The position numbers and the translations under genes were made by a program. Under the pieces are notes generated by a model that was not told where the DNA came from, made no database searches, and saw only the letters and a list, made by a program, of their open reading frames with translations. From assembly GCA_008360975.2 (NCBI GenBank), contig CM039193.1, forward strand, positions 5,756,501 to 5,820,500: a stretch of DNA of 64,000 nucleotides, in the 5' to 3' direction. Source of the DNA: Lichenostomus cassidix (taxonomy: Eukaryota > Chordata > Aves > Passeriformes > Meliphagidae). This document shows, in pieces, positions 1-12,039 of this stretch (within the stretch, counting starts at the first letter, position 1; the number at the start of each line of letters is the position of its first letter).

Positions 1-2300
1 AAAAGCTGCAGCCTTGGAAGTTGAAATGCTCCATATTTAGCTTCTGCTCATGTGCCTTTTGCCCAGATTTCATCCAGGCTGTTCAGCTTGGGTGACCTGA
101 AACCTAAGGGACAATTGAACATTTGGGACAACACAGTTTCTGGTGTCTCAGAAAGTGCTGCTGAGGTGCCAATTTTGTGCCACACAGACCTGTGGTTGGA
201 TCAGGTTGGATCCCTGCTGGACAAGCAGCTCTGCCCAGCCCAGAGGAGCAGAGGATGGTCACTCCCTTTCAGGAGCAGAGATGGTCACTCACTCAGGCCA
301 CTGAAAGGACGGAAAAATGCCATTTTGGGTGCTGGAGTTGGGCTTTGAGGCTTCAGCTGGATTACAGCTGAAACTGCTTTGAGGTGGTGGAGGGGCTGGG
401 TGTGCCACTGGCTGGCCACGTGCAGGGGAGAGTTCTGCATCCAAAATGCACTTTGTGGTGGGTGGTTTCAGCCATCCAACAAAAACCAGACAGCTCTGGG
501 TCTGGCCAGGGTGCCCTCCCTGCCTGGCCTCTGGACATTCAGCCATTGCTGCACAATGCTGGCAGCACAAACCTGCTTTCATCTCTCCCACTGTTCTGTT
601 TTGGCAATCTGCTCTTCCTAAGTACACTTTCTATATTTGTATTTTTGCTCCCCAGCTCTGTGGAAAGGCATCTCTCTTAAAACTGGAGGAGTAAGGCAGG
701 GGCTGCCTGCACTGCTGGACACAGGGTGGTGGCAAACAGGACATGTGGGACATCTGTGCATCCTAAACACAGGGGGTTAATGGAGAATAATTGGAGGGGC
801 CTGAGAAAAGGCATTTGGGGCTCCATAGGGAGGGGTCTGGCACCAAACTGTGTGTCAGTGGGGTCTGCAATCCCCAAAGACCTGCCAGCCAGCCTGGGTG
901 TTTCAATGCTCTTCTTTGGGCTGACAAGGAGAGAGGTTTGAGCCATATTGTTCTGGTTTTTAATTAAAAAGACCTATGATTCTGTAAGTGCTTTTTTTTC
1001 AGGAGGGTCAGTATTTGTTAAGGTTGTTGCTGCTAGTGGAAATTGGAGGTGACTAATTTCTAGAGCATTTTGTCTTCTGTTGGCCACAGCTAAGGCAGGA
1101 AGCAGGGCTTGTCACAGCATTTGCTGCTGGCAGTTCCCAGATTTTACCCTGTTAAACTGCACATCATTTCCAGTTACTTTTTCACAAAAGGATGAGGAAA
1201 TTTCCGGGTATTTATCAAGGAGTTTTATTCCCCAGTTTTTCCTCCTCAGTTTTGAGAACTATCTTGCAGCACTAAATTTCTGTGGAAAAACATGCAGGGT
1301 TTTTAGTGGCTTACAAAGCACAAATAAAGTGACACCAGGACTGTGGCATGGGACACCAGGGGTGGCTTGATGCTGCTCTTGGCTTTGTGCAAAGATGTCA
1401 TGGGTATAAGGTACCTGCCAAGCACTTGGCTGTGAGAAGGTTGATGGTAACAGGGAAGAGTTAATTTCTAATGAAGGAGAAAACCTCAAGGGAAAGGGAA
1501 GAGAATTTCTGTAACAGAAGAAGTGGTGGAATTTCAGCTCCTGCAAAAAACAGGCAACTGATAGAGGGGTAAAGAGGAGTGGTTCAAACATTGCAGCTGC
1601 AACTGGAAAAGCTGTGTTTGCTGGGGAGACTTAGGTTAGAAGATGCCCTAAAAAAAAAAAAAAAGAGAAGCAGAAAAAGGAAACTTAAAAAAGAAATATT
1701 TTTCTTCCCATCTATCTTGTGCCAGATCCCAGTTTGATTTCTGTGTGCACCTGCAACCCAGTTCAGGCTGAGAAAAATCTGAGTAGGCAAAGGTCTCCTG
1801 GAATGGAAACATTAGGAAATTACAGTTTTTATATTATATTTGGAAGACTGGTTTTAAGTTTTTTAATGTGCAAATGCAGTTCTGAATATATATGAGGTGT
1901 TACACATCTATATTAACTGTTTCCACTATATTATTTCCTATTTGTAATGCTCAAGGCCTTGTTAAAATGGGGTGTATTGAAATGCCTGTTCACACATTTA
2001 TAGAAAAAGGGCACATGTATAATTGTCCATTTCAAAATGAAGCTTCAAATGGCTGTTTCACATTGGAGTGTAATAGAAATCTATGGTTTTTTGGGGTTTA
2101 TTGGAGTTTTTCCCCCCCCTCCACTTAGAGCCCTGTTCAACCCCTGCCTTTGTTCTTCTGGCTCTCTCATTCATTACTGTTTGCATCTCCAGGTTACATG
2201 AAAACAGTCAAATGCTGTGGTCATTCACCTCTGAAACCTTTAATGAGCTTATCGGGAAAGAACTATAAATATATATCTTGTACTTCTCTTGTATGGGGAG
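1..2300. other. Non-coding stretch, no gene recognised
   Basis: Open frames reach only about 110 codons and overlap each other on both strands. The word cctatgattctg at about 972-983 resembles one unit of the avian CR1 LINE 3' tail. It occurs once with no CR1 body beside it, so I do not call an element. An A15 run lies at 1650-1664, and the sequence becomes T-rich from about 1830 to 2130. Confidence 0.6.
1650..1664. repeat. Poly-A run (A15)
   Basis: Fifteen uninterrupted A follow agatgccct and precede a purine-rich stretch. No retrocopy body or target-site duplication is visible next to it, so it is called only as a homopolymer. Confidence 0.9.
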
Positions 2301-2309
2301 ATGCTTCCT

Positions 2310-2890
2310 CAGGCCATGAATAATTAGGTTGGCCCACCTAAGCTAATTACAGCCTGTCTCACTATTCAAAATACCCTCTGGGTAACACTGTTAGGACTCT
2401 CTGACGAGGTTAATGGCTTCTCTGTAGCCTGAATATTGTGTTGGCCTTTACTGATCAAAATTGCACTGTGTGGGACTTTTTGCCATGCCAGTTTGTGACT
2501 TGTTTTCTGCCAAGAGCATCATCCTTCCTCCTCCCTGAACACTGATCTCAGAAGGACAGGGCAAAGCTTGTCTGGATCAGGCTCTTTGGAGTCCCTGCAT
2601 TACAGCACAGCTGGAAATGCTGCTTGGAGAGCCTGCTGAGTGGCAAGGTGGAAGCCAGCAAGTCCTGAGTGTCCCTGGTAAATCTGATCCTTTGTGCCTC
2701 TGCCGTGATTACCTTTCAAATCTGCTCAGTGTTGTCTGGCAAACTTAACTCACCCGCTCATCTCCAGGAAAACAAATGTACCAGTTATTGCCGACTAGAA
2801 AATGCGAGCTGAGCTGTGTGGTTTTTTCCTTTTTCAGTGGGCTTGCTGTGATTTTGTTTTGACAGATTGAGCTGTGTTTCACTTTGCTTT
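2310..2890. other. Candidate conserved non-coding element (2.3-2.9 kb)
   Basis: Two blocks stand out from the surrounding plain sequence. About 2315-2480 holds gaataattagg and gctaattac, which are TAATTA-type homeodomain core sites, plus a TTACTGATCAAAATTG stretch. About 2700-2830 holds scattered CpGs in otherwise AT-rich DNA (tgccgtgatt, cacccgctc, ttgccgac, atgcgagc). Retained CpG with dense TAAT cores is typical of vertebrate developmental enhancers. The call is inferred from composition and not from an alignment. Confidence 0.3.
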
Positions 2891-3217
2891 CATTTTTCAC
2901 CCTGTCAGAAGAATTTTTAGTGCATTTTTTTCCCCCTTCCCCTGCCTCTTGCTGTCTGTATGGATCAGTGCACTGAAGCAGTGACTCCCTCTCCTCTGCA
3001 TTGCTGGTTTGCAGCTTCTCGTGCTACAGAAGCCTGAGCTGAACCTTCCCTGTGGGAAGCTTGGGTCAAACCCTGGCCATCTCAGTGGGCAGCATCTTTC
3101 TGCCGTGGGCAGGATGTGCAGGAGAGGCAGTAGGGGCAGGTGAGCCTCCAAATGGGAATGTCTTTGGCAGTCTGAAAGTTTTCTTGATTTTCTGCTTGAC
3201 CTGTGCTGTGTTTCCCC

Positions 3218-3232
3218 TGACCTGCCTGACCT
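3218..3232 (-). promoter_or_regulatory. Perfect DR3 nuclear-receptor-type site
   Basis: TGACCT-GCC-TGACCT on the plus strand is AGGTCA-GGC-AGGTCA on the minus strand: two perfect hexamer half-sites in direct repeat with a 3-bp spacer. In the nuclear receptor family, DR3 is the classical geometry bound by vitamin D receptor/RXR heterodimers. A further TGACCT lies about 20 bp upstream (3198-3203). A match of this length also occurs by chance in large genomes, so occupancy is unknown. Confidence 0.4.
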
Positions 3233-6056
3233 GCCCTGAGGAGCAGTGTGCCTTGGGCTGGGTCACCTCCTCTGCTTGGGGTCAGCTGTGCACACTCCCT
3301 CTGCCTTGCTGTGGAGAGGATTTAGGATGGTTTTTGTTCCCAGCTGCAGAGGATGGGTTGGTGAAGTTGGTGTGTGTAAGGGTTTAGGGGTTTGACTTCA
3401 CTCCTGCCCTAGCTGAGTTACACCCCTTTGCAGTCACTGTGTTAATCTCAGGAGGCATCATGTGCCTGTTCTGAAGTGTTGCCATGCAAGAAGAAAGCTG
3501 CTGTGTAATCACCAGAACAGTTATAAAATGGGAGGATTCACACCAAACCCACTCAGATACTGCCACGCTTTAGCTGACGTGGTGCTGAGAAGTTTAATGG
3601 TGAATGAGTGACTGAGTGACACTGATTGAAGCCAGGAGAAGCTGAAGTCAGGTTTAACTGTGCCATTTTCATGGCAGCAGTCTCTGAACAGCCTCTGTGA
3701 CAGAGCCCTGGGGGAATGGAGTGTGATCCATGGTGTAAAGCCCTTGGTGATGCTGCAATTCCTGCCCTGGGGACCTTTTGCTCCAAGGAGCAGCACAGGA
3801 GCATGGACTGCTGGAAAACAAGAGAGGCCAGATCCCTCCAGCACTGAGGGCAGCCTGGGTGTCATAACCACCTCATACACATCTTGGTTTGCTCTTTTCA
3901 TCAATGCTCTTTTCAGCAAATGCCTTGTGTTTGTGCAGAGCAGGCACACAGAGCTTTCCCTGCCGTGCTCCCCACAGCAGCAGGTGTGGCTGGATCCTGT
4001 GGGTCCTGTGGGATTGCAGTGACACTTTGCTCCTGTGTCCCTCACTGCCTTGGGATGTATTCTCCAGGGATAGATACTGCTTCTCTGCCTGCAAGGAACT
4101 GAAGCATTCGTGGTCGTGTATCAAATTCTTAAGTACTTTTTTCTTTTTTTCCTCTTCTGAGCTCGGATTCCATTTTTTGGCTGCAGTTTCCCTTGTTTTA
4201 TGGGCTGTGTGTGCCATTCTTGCCTGCTTAATACTTCATTTCTTGAGAAGTTCAGTCGCAATGCAGTGACCAGCAGGTCTAGCTCTATTGTGAATTCTTC
4301 CAAATTCTCTCTCAGTCCCTAGCAGTGTACTTAGGAGAAGCAGAGATTTATTTGCATAACTGGTCAAACAGAGGTTAGTGTGAAATAAAATACATGCATG
4401 TGCTTCTCTCGGCCTCCCCCGATGCGAGGTCAAGGCTGGCTTATTTTTTCTGAGTCCTCCCATTGTCAGAACCTCTCAGGGATCTGGGCTCTGGTCCACT
4501 TGCTGTCAGTAGTAGTTTACTTTGCTTCTCAGTAAATTGTCCAAGTTTGCAAACCTCCCCCAAGGCTATCGTATGACAGCATCCCTCACGTGATGGGTCT
4601 GGTAGCAGGAAAAAAAAAATCTGCTTTCTTGTAGTCCAAACATATAGCCCTTTCAATTATGTATGACTGAAGCGTTCAAAGGATGCAAAACCTTTCAAGG
4701 TGGCTCAGGTGTCTCTTCTCCCCCCATTCTCCACCCTCCCTGGTGCTTTATCTTGGTGGTGGGGGGAATTTGCCATTCACTGGGTGAAACAGGGAGGGAA
4801 TGATCTGGAGAAACCCAACCAGGGCTATAGCAAGATAACATTTCTGGCTGGGGTGGTGCTTGAGGCCTCTTCCAGGTGGAGTGCTCTTTGGGGAAGGATT
4901 GCCTTGCCCTTGTCCTCCTCTGGGATTCCTCCTGAAGCAGTTACTGTTGCTGTTCCTCGAGATGGAATTGTGGAATGGGAGGACTTGTGGTCTGACAGCC
5001 TTTCTCATGGACAAAATGAAGCACAGCAGTTCAGAACCTAAGTGATACAGATACAGAGCTCTCTGAATGGCTGTGGGCCATGAGTTCAGGTTTCACCTCA
5101 AGTCCTGACCCTGAAGTGAGCCCAGGCAATTCCCCTCTCAGATGTCCCTACAGCTCAGGACCCAACTCGGTAATGGTGCCTATGAGGTGCTTCAAGCAGG
5201 GCCTGAGGACAGGCTGAAGGGAGCAGCTCACCTCCTAGGAGGTCTGTACCTTTGAAAGATGGGTGATTATTGGCATGTGCCCCTCCTGCCCTTTCTAATC
5301 CTCTCCTGCCTCCATAAATTGTACCAGAACTATCTTTGAGCAATGGGGTGATGCTGGAGAAGGGACTTGCCAGCTACATGCAAGAGCCAGAGTTCCCATC
5401 CTCAGCAGCTGATATATCCACAGTTTTCCAGACCCAAATCTCTCTGAGTCATTGTTTGAGAGATTTGCTACTGGAATTCCCTTCCCTGACTGCTGGAGAG
5501 GGATTGTAGATGAAAGGAAGGTGGTGTTAACAGCTGAAAATGGCTTTTCCACACCTTCCCTTTGACTGTAAAATGCTTCATTCTGCCTGCAGTTTAGCTA
5601 CAGGTTACATTTAAAGTGTTTGTTGAAGCTGAGAGTGGTTACACTGGTACCCTAAAAGAAATAAAGGCAGTGACTTGAGACAGTGAGATAGGAGACAGAG
5701 CGGCAGCAGGGTTGTAACTGACTTATTTATTGCAGCCTTGAGAGCAAGAAATATTACAGAGGACAAAATTCCTATAATGTTTATATAAGGCTGTAAGAAA
5801 TTGATTACAGCTCAGGTATGTTTTGTTGCACGCTGCTGGGAGGAATCATAAAAGTCATGCAACAAAGTTCTGAACATCGTGTTGCTGCTGGTCTGCTTGA
5901 AAGGCTCATTTGCCACAATGAAAAGCTTTCATTTGTTCTTTTTGCTAATTCCAGCTGTGTTGGCTTCCAGCTTCTGTGTGTTGCTGCTTGCAGGATTCAT
6001 CTCTTTCAGGCTGCAGTCCTTCGGGGGTGAATTGTTTCTTCTATTCTCAGCCATTT

Positions 6057-6074
6057 AAAACAAACAAACAAAAA
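6057..6074. repeat. Short (CAAA)n microsatellite
   Basis: About three CAAA units flanked by extra A. The array is too short to be strongly polymorphic. Confidence 0.7.
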
Positions 6075-6120
6075 GCTCAGGATTTTGTGGAAGGGTTTCC
6101 CCACGGATGTGTTCTCTTTT

Positions 6121-6163
6121 AGTTATTATTTGTAAGTTATTACTTGTAAGTTGTATTATTTGT
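6121..6163. repeat. Three-copy 14-bp tandem repeat
   Basis: Units agttattatttgta, agttattacttgta and the diverged agttgtattatttgt follow each other directly. The first two differ at one base. It looks like a local replication-slippage duplication in AT-rich DNA. Confidence 0.8.
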
Positions 6164-6169
6164 CCTCTT

Positions 6170-8060
6170 CTGTCATACTAAGAGGTTTGGAAAGGCTTTC
6201 CTAATGTTTATCCCACCTAATCCCATTCTGCCACTGAACTGTGCAGGGTACATGGTGTCCAGCAGCAGTGCTGGGAGAGGGCAGCTTTCCAGCAGCCTCC
6301 TCCTGCCCTGGTGAGACCAAGCCCTTCACTTGGATCATTATCCTGAAGGATGCTGGGGATCCTAAGCAGTGGTTTGAACCCCTGGCCAAGCCCTTCTTGC
6401 AGTTTCAGAGCGAGTACAAGTAATAGATCTTGTAAAGACTCATTTGGGGTTTGGCATTTATGACGCTTTACAGCCAGAAATTCATCTCTCCTCTCGCTGT
6501 CCTTCCACTTGCCCAAGGCAGTGTGCAATAAATCTCAGTGTCTCTGAGCATCCATAAGCCTCCACTGGTAAATGAAGTTACTTTCACCTGTTTACGTTCT
6601 GATATTCTTTCAGGGAATGTGCATTAAATTGTTTTCCAGGTGGATCTCCTCTAAATAAATGGCATCTTATGTCCCTTCAGGAACTGCACGGAGCAGTAGA
6701 ATGAAAGCCATAAAAATAAAATACATGTCTTTCTGGTGTCCAGCAAGACTAAAGACTAAAATTGGCAATAAAACAGGCACAGGAGTGCTGTCCCCCTGCC
6801 TGCCACCTCGTGAGGACTCTGCAGGGCTGCTGGGAGGGTTGGTGGGGCAGGCTGGGTTGCTTGTGGTGATGCTGAGTGATTTGGGGCAGGGATTTCCTAG
6901 CAGCTACCCTGGGTTTGAGTTCATCCCTGAGAACATACTGCACACAGTGCCCTGCCTTTGGCTCAGGAGATAACTCAGAGCCAGCTGTCAATGCTGGTTT
7001 GGCCTTGGCTGGGCAGAGGTTTGTCTGCAGAGCAGGCAAGGTGGTTTGAGGTTATGAAGCCCACCTGTTTGGCAGTGCTGTGTGGGGTGAGGGAGTGCTG
7101 ACAGACTGTTTCAGCACAGGTAGGACAGGTTTGGTCCAAACTTGTTAGTCAACAGCTGAGTTCGTGTGTTGCTGCAGCTGTTCTCAGCACACCTCTGCCC
7201 ATGTCCTCGTGTTCTTCAAGGAGAAAAGTCTGGCAAGCTGGACACAGAATTGCTGAGCTGCACAAAAGCAGCTCTGAGATTGCTAACCTGCTAATTTTAA
7301 GGCATTGCATTACTCTGTCAGTGGCATCAATGAAAACAGCACTTGCCACTTATCTCCGAGCATATGCCTATGATTGAGCAGCAGGGAGAAGGATTTGAAT
7401 TGTCATTTCTAGCTTCAGTGATGGTCTGACATTCTCTGAGCAATCATCCCACCCGATCTCAGAGGGTGGAAGTGAAATCCCACTCAGTCTGCTCCCACCA
7501 AGAAGGAAAGTCAGTGGAAGCACATCTGAAATAGCTGCAACCACGAGGAGAGGACAAAATAATATGGCTATCAGAATTAATTTCTGTTTATTTTGACATT
7601 AAGAGAATGGGGTTGAATGAGAATGGGTGTGGTATTGTTTTCACCATGTCTGGCATTTTGAGATGTAGTTTTTTTGTGAAAATGAGATGCAGCCTCCAGT
7701 TGCAGAATCTTAAATATGATGATATTTTATTTGGAACTTCTCAAACAGTAGAGGTGGTGCTTTTGGGAGGACTGAGATTTTCACAAATCAGTGTCTATGA
7801 AGCTGGATTTTGTTCCAATACTAGAAAAAGTATCTTGACATTTTTATTATTGTTATTGTTTTTATTATTATTTTACTATTAAGTGCTAAGTATCTTCTGG
7901 CCTTCACTGACTAGAGGGAACAGTGAGATATTCAGTACATCTGATACTTCCTACGTACAAGATCCAAGCATGGATTTGAGTGCCTGGCACCTCTAGTAAA
8001 CATCTTGATTCATGTAATGTAAGCTTAGAACAACAAAATTAGATTCAGATGCTCCCTTAT
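6170..8060. other. Non-coding stretch, no gene recognised
   Basis: Frames here stay below about 105 codons. A (TTA)-rich patch occurs at 7841-7880. The rest is ordinary mixed sequence with no splice-bounded open frame that I could support. Confidence 0.6.
7841..7880. repeat. Imperfect (TTA)n microsatellite
   Basis: TTATTATTGTTATTG followed by TTTATTATTATTTTACTATT forms a degenerate trinucleotide run of about 40 bp. Confidence 0.75.
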
Positions 8061-8093
8061 TTTTCTTTTTTTTATCTTTTTTTTTTTTTTTTT
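8061..8093. repeat. T-rich tract with T17 run
   Basis: Nearly pure T, broken by one C and then by A and C, ending in 17 uninterrupted T (8077-8093). No adjacent retrotransposon body is recognised on either strand. Confidence 0.9.
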
Positions 8094-8419
8094 GTCTGTG
8101 TTGCAGTCCTAAGCCAAACAATTTACTGTGGAATATAGTTGAATTGCCTGTTTTATCTCATAAAACAAACAGGCCTTTGTTGCTCTTTTGGACTGATGTT
8201 TTCCTTAGCTTGGTGTTGTGGCTTAGCTATTCCCTCCCTCCCCTCTTGATCTTTTTAATTTTTCTCATAGCACATGCACTGTCTTGAGTTCAGCCTTCTT
8301 TGCTGGCTGGTGGAGTTGTCCTTTCCATGCCAGAGGAGGCTGCTGCCTAGGCAGTGGAGATACACTGATAAACCCTCTGCTTTTGTGTTAGAATTGGTGT
8401 TTTGTTTTGATACAGTATG

Positions 8420-9060
8420 TATCATTTCCCATTCGAAACCGCTGTTATTGTATGGTTGGAAAAACCCTCTAACTTGGCATCGGCAAAGGAAGCAGAGTTT
8501 AAAAGGAAAGAAAAAAAAAACCCGCTTTAATTTAATAAGCAGTGTTTTGGGGTTCCTTTTGTTAGGTGCTACCTTTTGAACTCTGCAAAGCAGCATGCAG
8601 ATCTAATCCACAAGCACGTCACTGCGTTGGGCTGCACAAGTAAACACTTTAAATGGGAGGAAGCACCTGCGGATGGCTATTGTCTCTCTTCTTCCATTAG
8701 CAAAACCTCGGCGCTGACTGCGCTCCAGCACAACCTTCCAGGCACTGGGAATCCACAGGCACTGGGAATCCACAGGCAGAGAGCAAAGCTCGCTGCCCTG
8801 GGCTGGAGCTCTGGGAGCACCTTGGGGGACAGCTGGCCATGGAGGGGCTGCGAGTGGACAGCCGGACACGGGTGGGGTACCGGGCACTCGCCCACCGCCT
8901 CGGCCTCGGCCCCGATCTCAGGAGCCAGCAAGGTGGGTCTGGCCAGGGAATGCTCCACCTGGGGCTGTTGTGGGGCTGGGGAGGCTGGTGAACCTGGAGA
9001 GCCACAGTGCTCTCAAAATAATTAGTGCTTTGGAGTTATCGCTGTCGTTCCACTCGTTAG
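8420..9060. promoter_or_regulatory. CpG cluster, candidate promoter or enhancer
   Basis: I count about 23 CpG in 640 bp, several-fold above the neighbouring DNA, with the densest part at about 8860-8915. The block also holds a good splice donor, caag|gtgggt, with the exon edge at 8932. A plus-strand frame stays open from 8576 to 9025 (about 150 codons) but begins at a TTG and has no recognisable domain. The cluster is too sparse for a classical CpG island. A weak alternative promoter or first exon, or a constrained enhancer, are both possible. Confidence 0.35.
8740..8778. repeat. 17-bp tandem duplication (2.3 copies)
   Basis: The unit aggcactgggaatccac is repeated perfectly at 8740-8756 and 8757-8773 and followed by a partial aggca. 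The identity of the copies suggests a recent duplication. It lies inside the CpG cluster. Confidence 0.9.
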
Positions 9061-9723
9061 GTTTGTGTAAGGGAGTGTTTGATTTGATTGCTTTCCCATG
9101 GAGTTGGTGTTTTTACACCATTCCTTACTGAGGAACTGGTGAGGTGTGTTATGGTCATGGATACAACCTGTAGCAAGTTTACAAGGTAGGGTTTAAAGCT
9201 GGAAAAGCTGGCTTGAATAGAACCTTAAAGGCTAAAAGCTCTTTAGTTTACCCAAGACGGGTCAGGAGGTGACTTATGATCTAAAAGTATTTGAAAACAG
9301 AACATCTCTGCTGATACAAAACTTCTTTTGAGCTAGGAAACAAAAGCATAAAAAAGTTAATTGACTTTAAACTAAATTGGGGTAAATTCAGCTTAGAAAA
9401 TACCAGGATGGATCATCTGTTTCCACTGCTGTGTTAATACTGTTGTCTGTGCCTAGTGAGGAATTGTGGGGAGCATAGAAATCACAGGATAAAGTGCTTA
9501 GTGTGATATAGGAAATCTTGTTAGAGTAGCATCACTTTGGGATTTTTAGGTTTTCAGTCTCTGTGAGATACTTCATGGTGGTGTAGTACCTGGGGAGTTG
9601 GAACTACATCTTAATTTATTGAATGCTCATTTATTGAAGTTTGAGATGCCTTTGGTGAGATGTTAGTAATTATTTTATTAATCCTTCTAACATCAGTTTC
9701 CATTTAGGAGAAATTGTCTTTGT

Positions 9724-9735
9724 GCCCTCTAGTGG
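9724..9735 (-). promoter_or_regulatory. CTCF-like motif
   Basis: The plus strand reads gccctctagtgg, so the minus strand reads CCACTAGAGGGC followed by ACA. This matches the core CCASYAGRKGGC recognised by the central CTCF zinc fingers. CTCF shapes chromatin loops and insulators in vertebrates, and motif orientation matters for loop anchoring. A second motif in the same orientation lies at 57,140. Binding is inferred from the motif only. Confidence 0.5.
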
Positions 9736-10211
9736 AAAAACTATTTACTTAAAAGCTTCTAAATTGGGTGAAGTTTTTTGCAAATAAAAGTGGAATGTGT
9801 GAGAAAAAGCATAGAGGAGCAGAACAAGACTGGAGAGATGAAGGGTTGCAAGAGGTGGACGTGCTCTGAGCTTCCTCTGCTTTGGTCCTTACAGAACTGT
9901 AATGGTGATGACATGCACAGGCTTTATCAAATAGAGAAGATGTAATTCAATATTCACAGCAGCTGGACTTGGTGGAATTATTCTAGGTATAATTATGAGG
10001 AAAACCCAGTCTCAGCACGCTCTGAACACTGGACAGTCATTGGTGATTGTCGTCGATGTTCTCCAGGGATGTGGTGGGAAGGGAAGAGGAGCACAGCAAA
10101 GCCCACTCCAGACCTTTAAAGGGAGGAGAAGGGAATACTCAGAAAACAAAAGATCAAGGAATATGACACCGGTTCCTCAAAAAAGTTCCAGAGCAGGGTG
10201 GAGGATGGGAT

Positions 10212-10229
10212 AAAAAAAAAAAAAAAAAA
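10212..10229. repeat. Poly-A run (A18)
   Basis: Eighteen uninterrupted A after gaggatgggat. The upstream 200 bp show no recognisable retrocopy or SINE. Confidence 0.9.
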
Positions 10230-12023
10230 GCTGACAAAAACAAGTAGGCAAATCTCTCCAACTTCCCTCTCTAATAGGGTAACTCATTAATGTGTCAGAA
10301 GGGCTGCTGATGTGACTGAGGCTTGGGAGCAGGATTTGGCTCATCTTGTTGATCAACAAAACCAAGGGGGCACCAGCATAGTGAGGAATAGGGAAGAGGA
10401 GGGGACAGAGGTGGCTCTGAGGAGCAGGAGCTGATGGCCAAGTGCAGGGTGGTGTGGGGTGGTGGGGGCTTTGTGCATGGCCAGCCCAAACAAACCAACA
10501 GCATCCTGAGCTTTGAAGAGAAGACTCAGATCTCTCTCTGACTCATCCTTACAGAAGCTCTGTAATAGGTAATTTCTCAGGCTGGTAACACCTGCCTGCT
10601 GCACCGAGGGGAGCTGGGCAGTGCAGGGCAGGAGAACAGTCACAGCTGCAAGTCTGGAGATGAACCACAGACATGGGAGGCTTAGCAAATGAGGCTGGAG
10701 AGGGAAAACTGAAGGAGTTGTATTTGGAAATATAAGCCTGAGTGCAGGAGATATGTTTTGTGATGCATAAAAGATTTCTGTAAAAAGGATGATCATCAGC
10801 TCTTAGTTCCCACTGGAGAAAAATACCTTGATTTGCCTGAAAAGAATATTCAAGGTGCAGACTGGGGAAGAGTTTCTCACTAGGAGGTAATGAAGCAAGA
10901 GTAAAAGAAATTGTGAATCTGCTTGACTGGAGGATTTGCAGAGCAGTTAAAGCAGTGCCTCTTGCTGATGGTGTGATTTCTCCCCCTCTGTTGCCTTCTG
11001 TCCATCCACCCACTACACAGGGTCTATTTCACTCATTAACCCTCCAAGCTGGACTTTTTATTTCTGTTGCTGGCAGGAGCCAGGGGTCAAAACCAGTAGC
11101 AGTGTAGTAGGCTATTGCATGGCTTTGGGATATAAATTCTGCTCTCAGTGCAGTCATGAAAACTTCAAGCACGGATGTAGATCACAAGAAGCTGCTGCTG
11201 CCCCATACATCTTCCCTTCCCTGTTCCTTTCTGGAGCTGCTCATTTGGGATGCTGTGAGAGCAACAGATGTGAACGTGATGCAGTCCCCACACCCCCCTC
11301 CCATCACTATCCTCCCTTTCCTTGCACTGGACTGTCATTCTTGTTTATTTTGGTTTGAATTATAATTGCAAAAGCTCGAACAGTGTTGTTTATGTGCTGT
11401 GTGCCGTGAGTCACTGTTTGTGTTTGCTGCAGTTTGCGTTTCCACTCCTCTCCCCCTGTCTTACACTTGCAGCCACAGCTCCCCTCCCCAGGATCTTGGA
11501 GCCTCTTCTATTCTGAGTTTACAATGCTCAGCACTCCTGTGAGTGCAGAGAAAAGCAAGCTGGCAGGGAAGATCCAGGATTAGCCTTTTTTATTTTTTTA
11601 CTTTTTTTATCTTTCTTCTGGCATTTTGTAAGGGTCCTTGTTCGAATCAAAAGATTCCTTGGAGAATCCTTCCCTGAGATCTCTGTGCTCAATTAGTCTC
11701 TTATCATATTTCTACCAGGCAGTGAGATCAATACTGCTTTTTCTGGCTTGCAAGTTTCCGGGAGGGGGAAAAAATCATGTTAAAAAAGACTTTTTTTGAA
11801 GTTACTGAGGTGTCCATGTGCAATTCCAGCCCCTGCAGTTACACTGGCAGGTATTAATCCCTTCACATGCATTGTCACTGAGGTGGAGCCTTTGGCATTG
11901 TGCACAAGATCATAAATTTGGACCACTAGGAGCCGACCAAACTGGCCACTGAGAGGCTGTGGGTGCTCTGGGTGGATGGGGAAGAGACTCCCCATGCCCT
12001 CATGGCCTTGGGTGATCCCTTGT

Positions 12024-12039
12024 GCTTCTTCTTCTTCTT
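12024..12039. repeat. Short (CTT)5 microsatellite
   Basis: Five CTT units, with no other structure around them. Confidence 0.8.

Larger units (their letters stand above)
2900..6110. other. Non-coding stretch, no gene recognised
   Basis: The longest frame (3521-4045, minus, 174 codons) is mirrored by plus-strand frames of 120 and 126 codons over the same DNA, which suggests a chance low-stop region. Aside from the DR3 site near 3.2 kb and T-rich tracts near 4.14 kb, nothing distinct is seen. Confidence 0.6.
9060..12000. other. Non-coding stretch, no gene recognised
   Basis: The first 700 bp are AT-rich without clear motifs. A CTCF-like site lies at 9724-9735 and an A18 run at 10,212-10,229. 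The minus-strand frames at 10,353-10,796 and 10,549-11,013 (147 and 154 codons) are rich in Ser, Leu and Pro, show no domain, and sit in pyrimidine-rich DNA. Confidence 0.6.

Noticed and set aside
972..983. CR1 LINE tail word
   Set aside because: Only one unit of the usual tandem tail is present, and no CR1 3' body is found upstream.
3521..4045. 174-codon minus-strand frame
   Set aside because: Plus-strand frames of 120-126 codons cover the same bases. No motif or splice signal is present.
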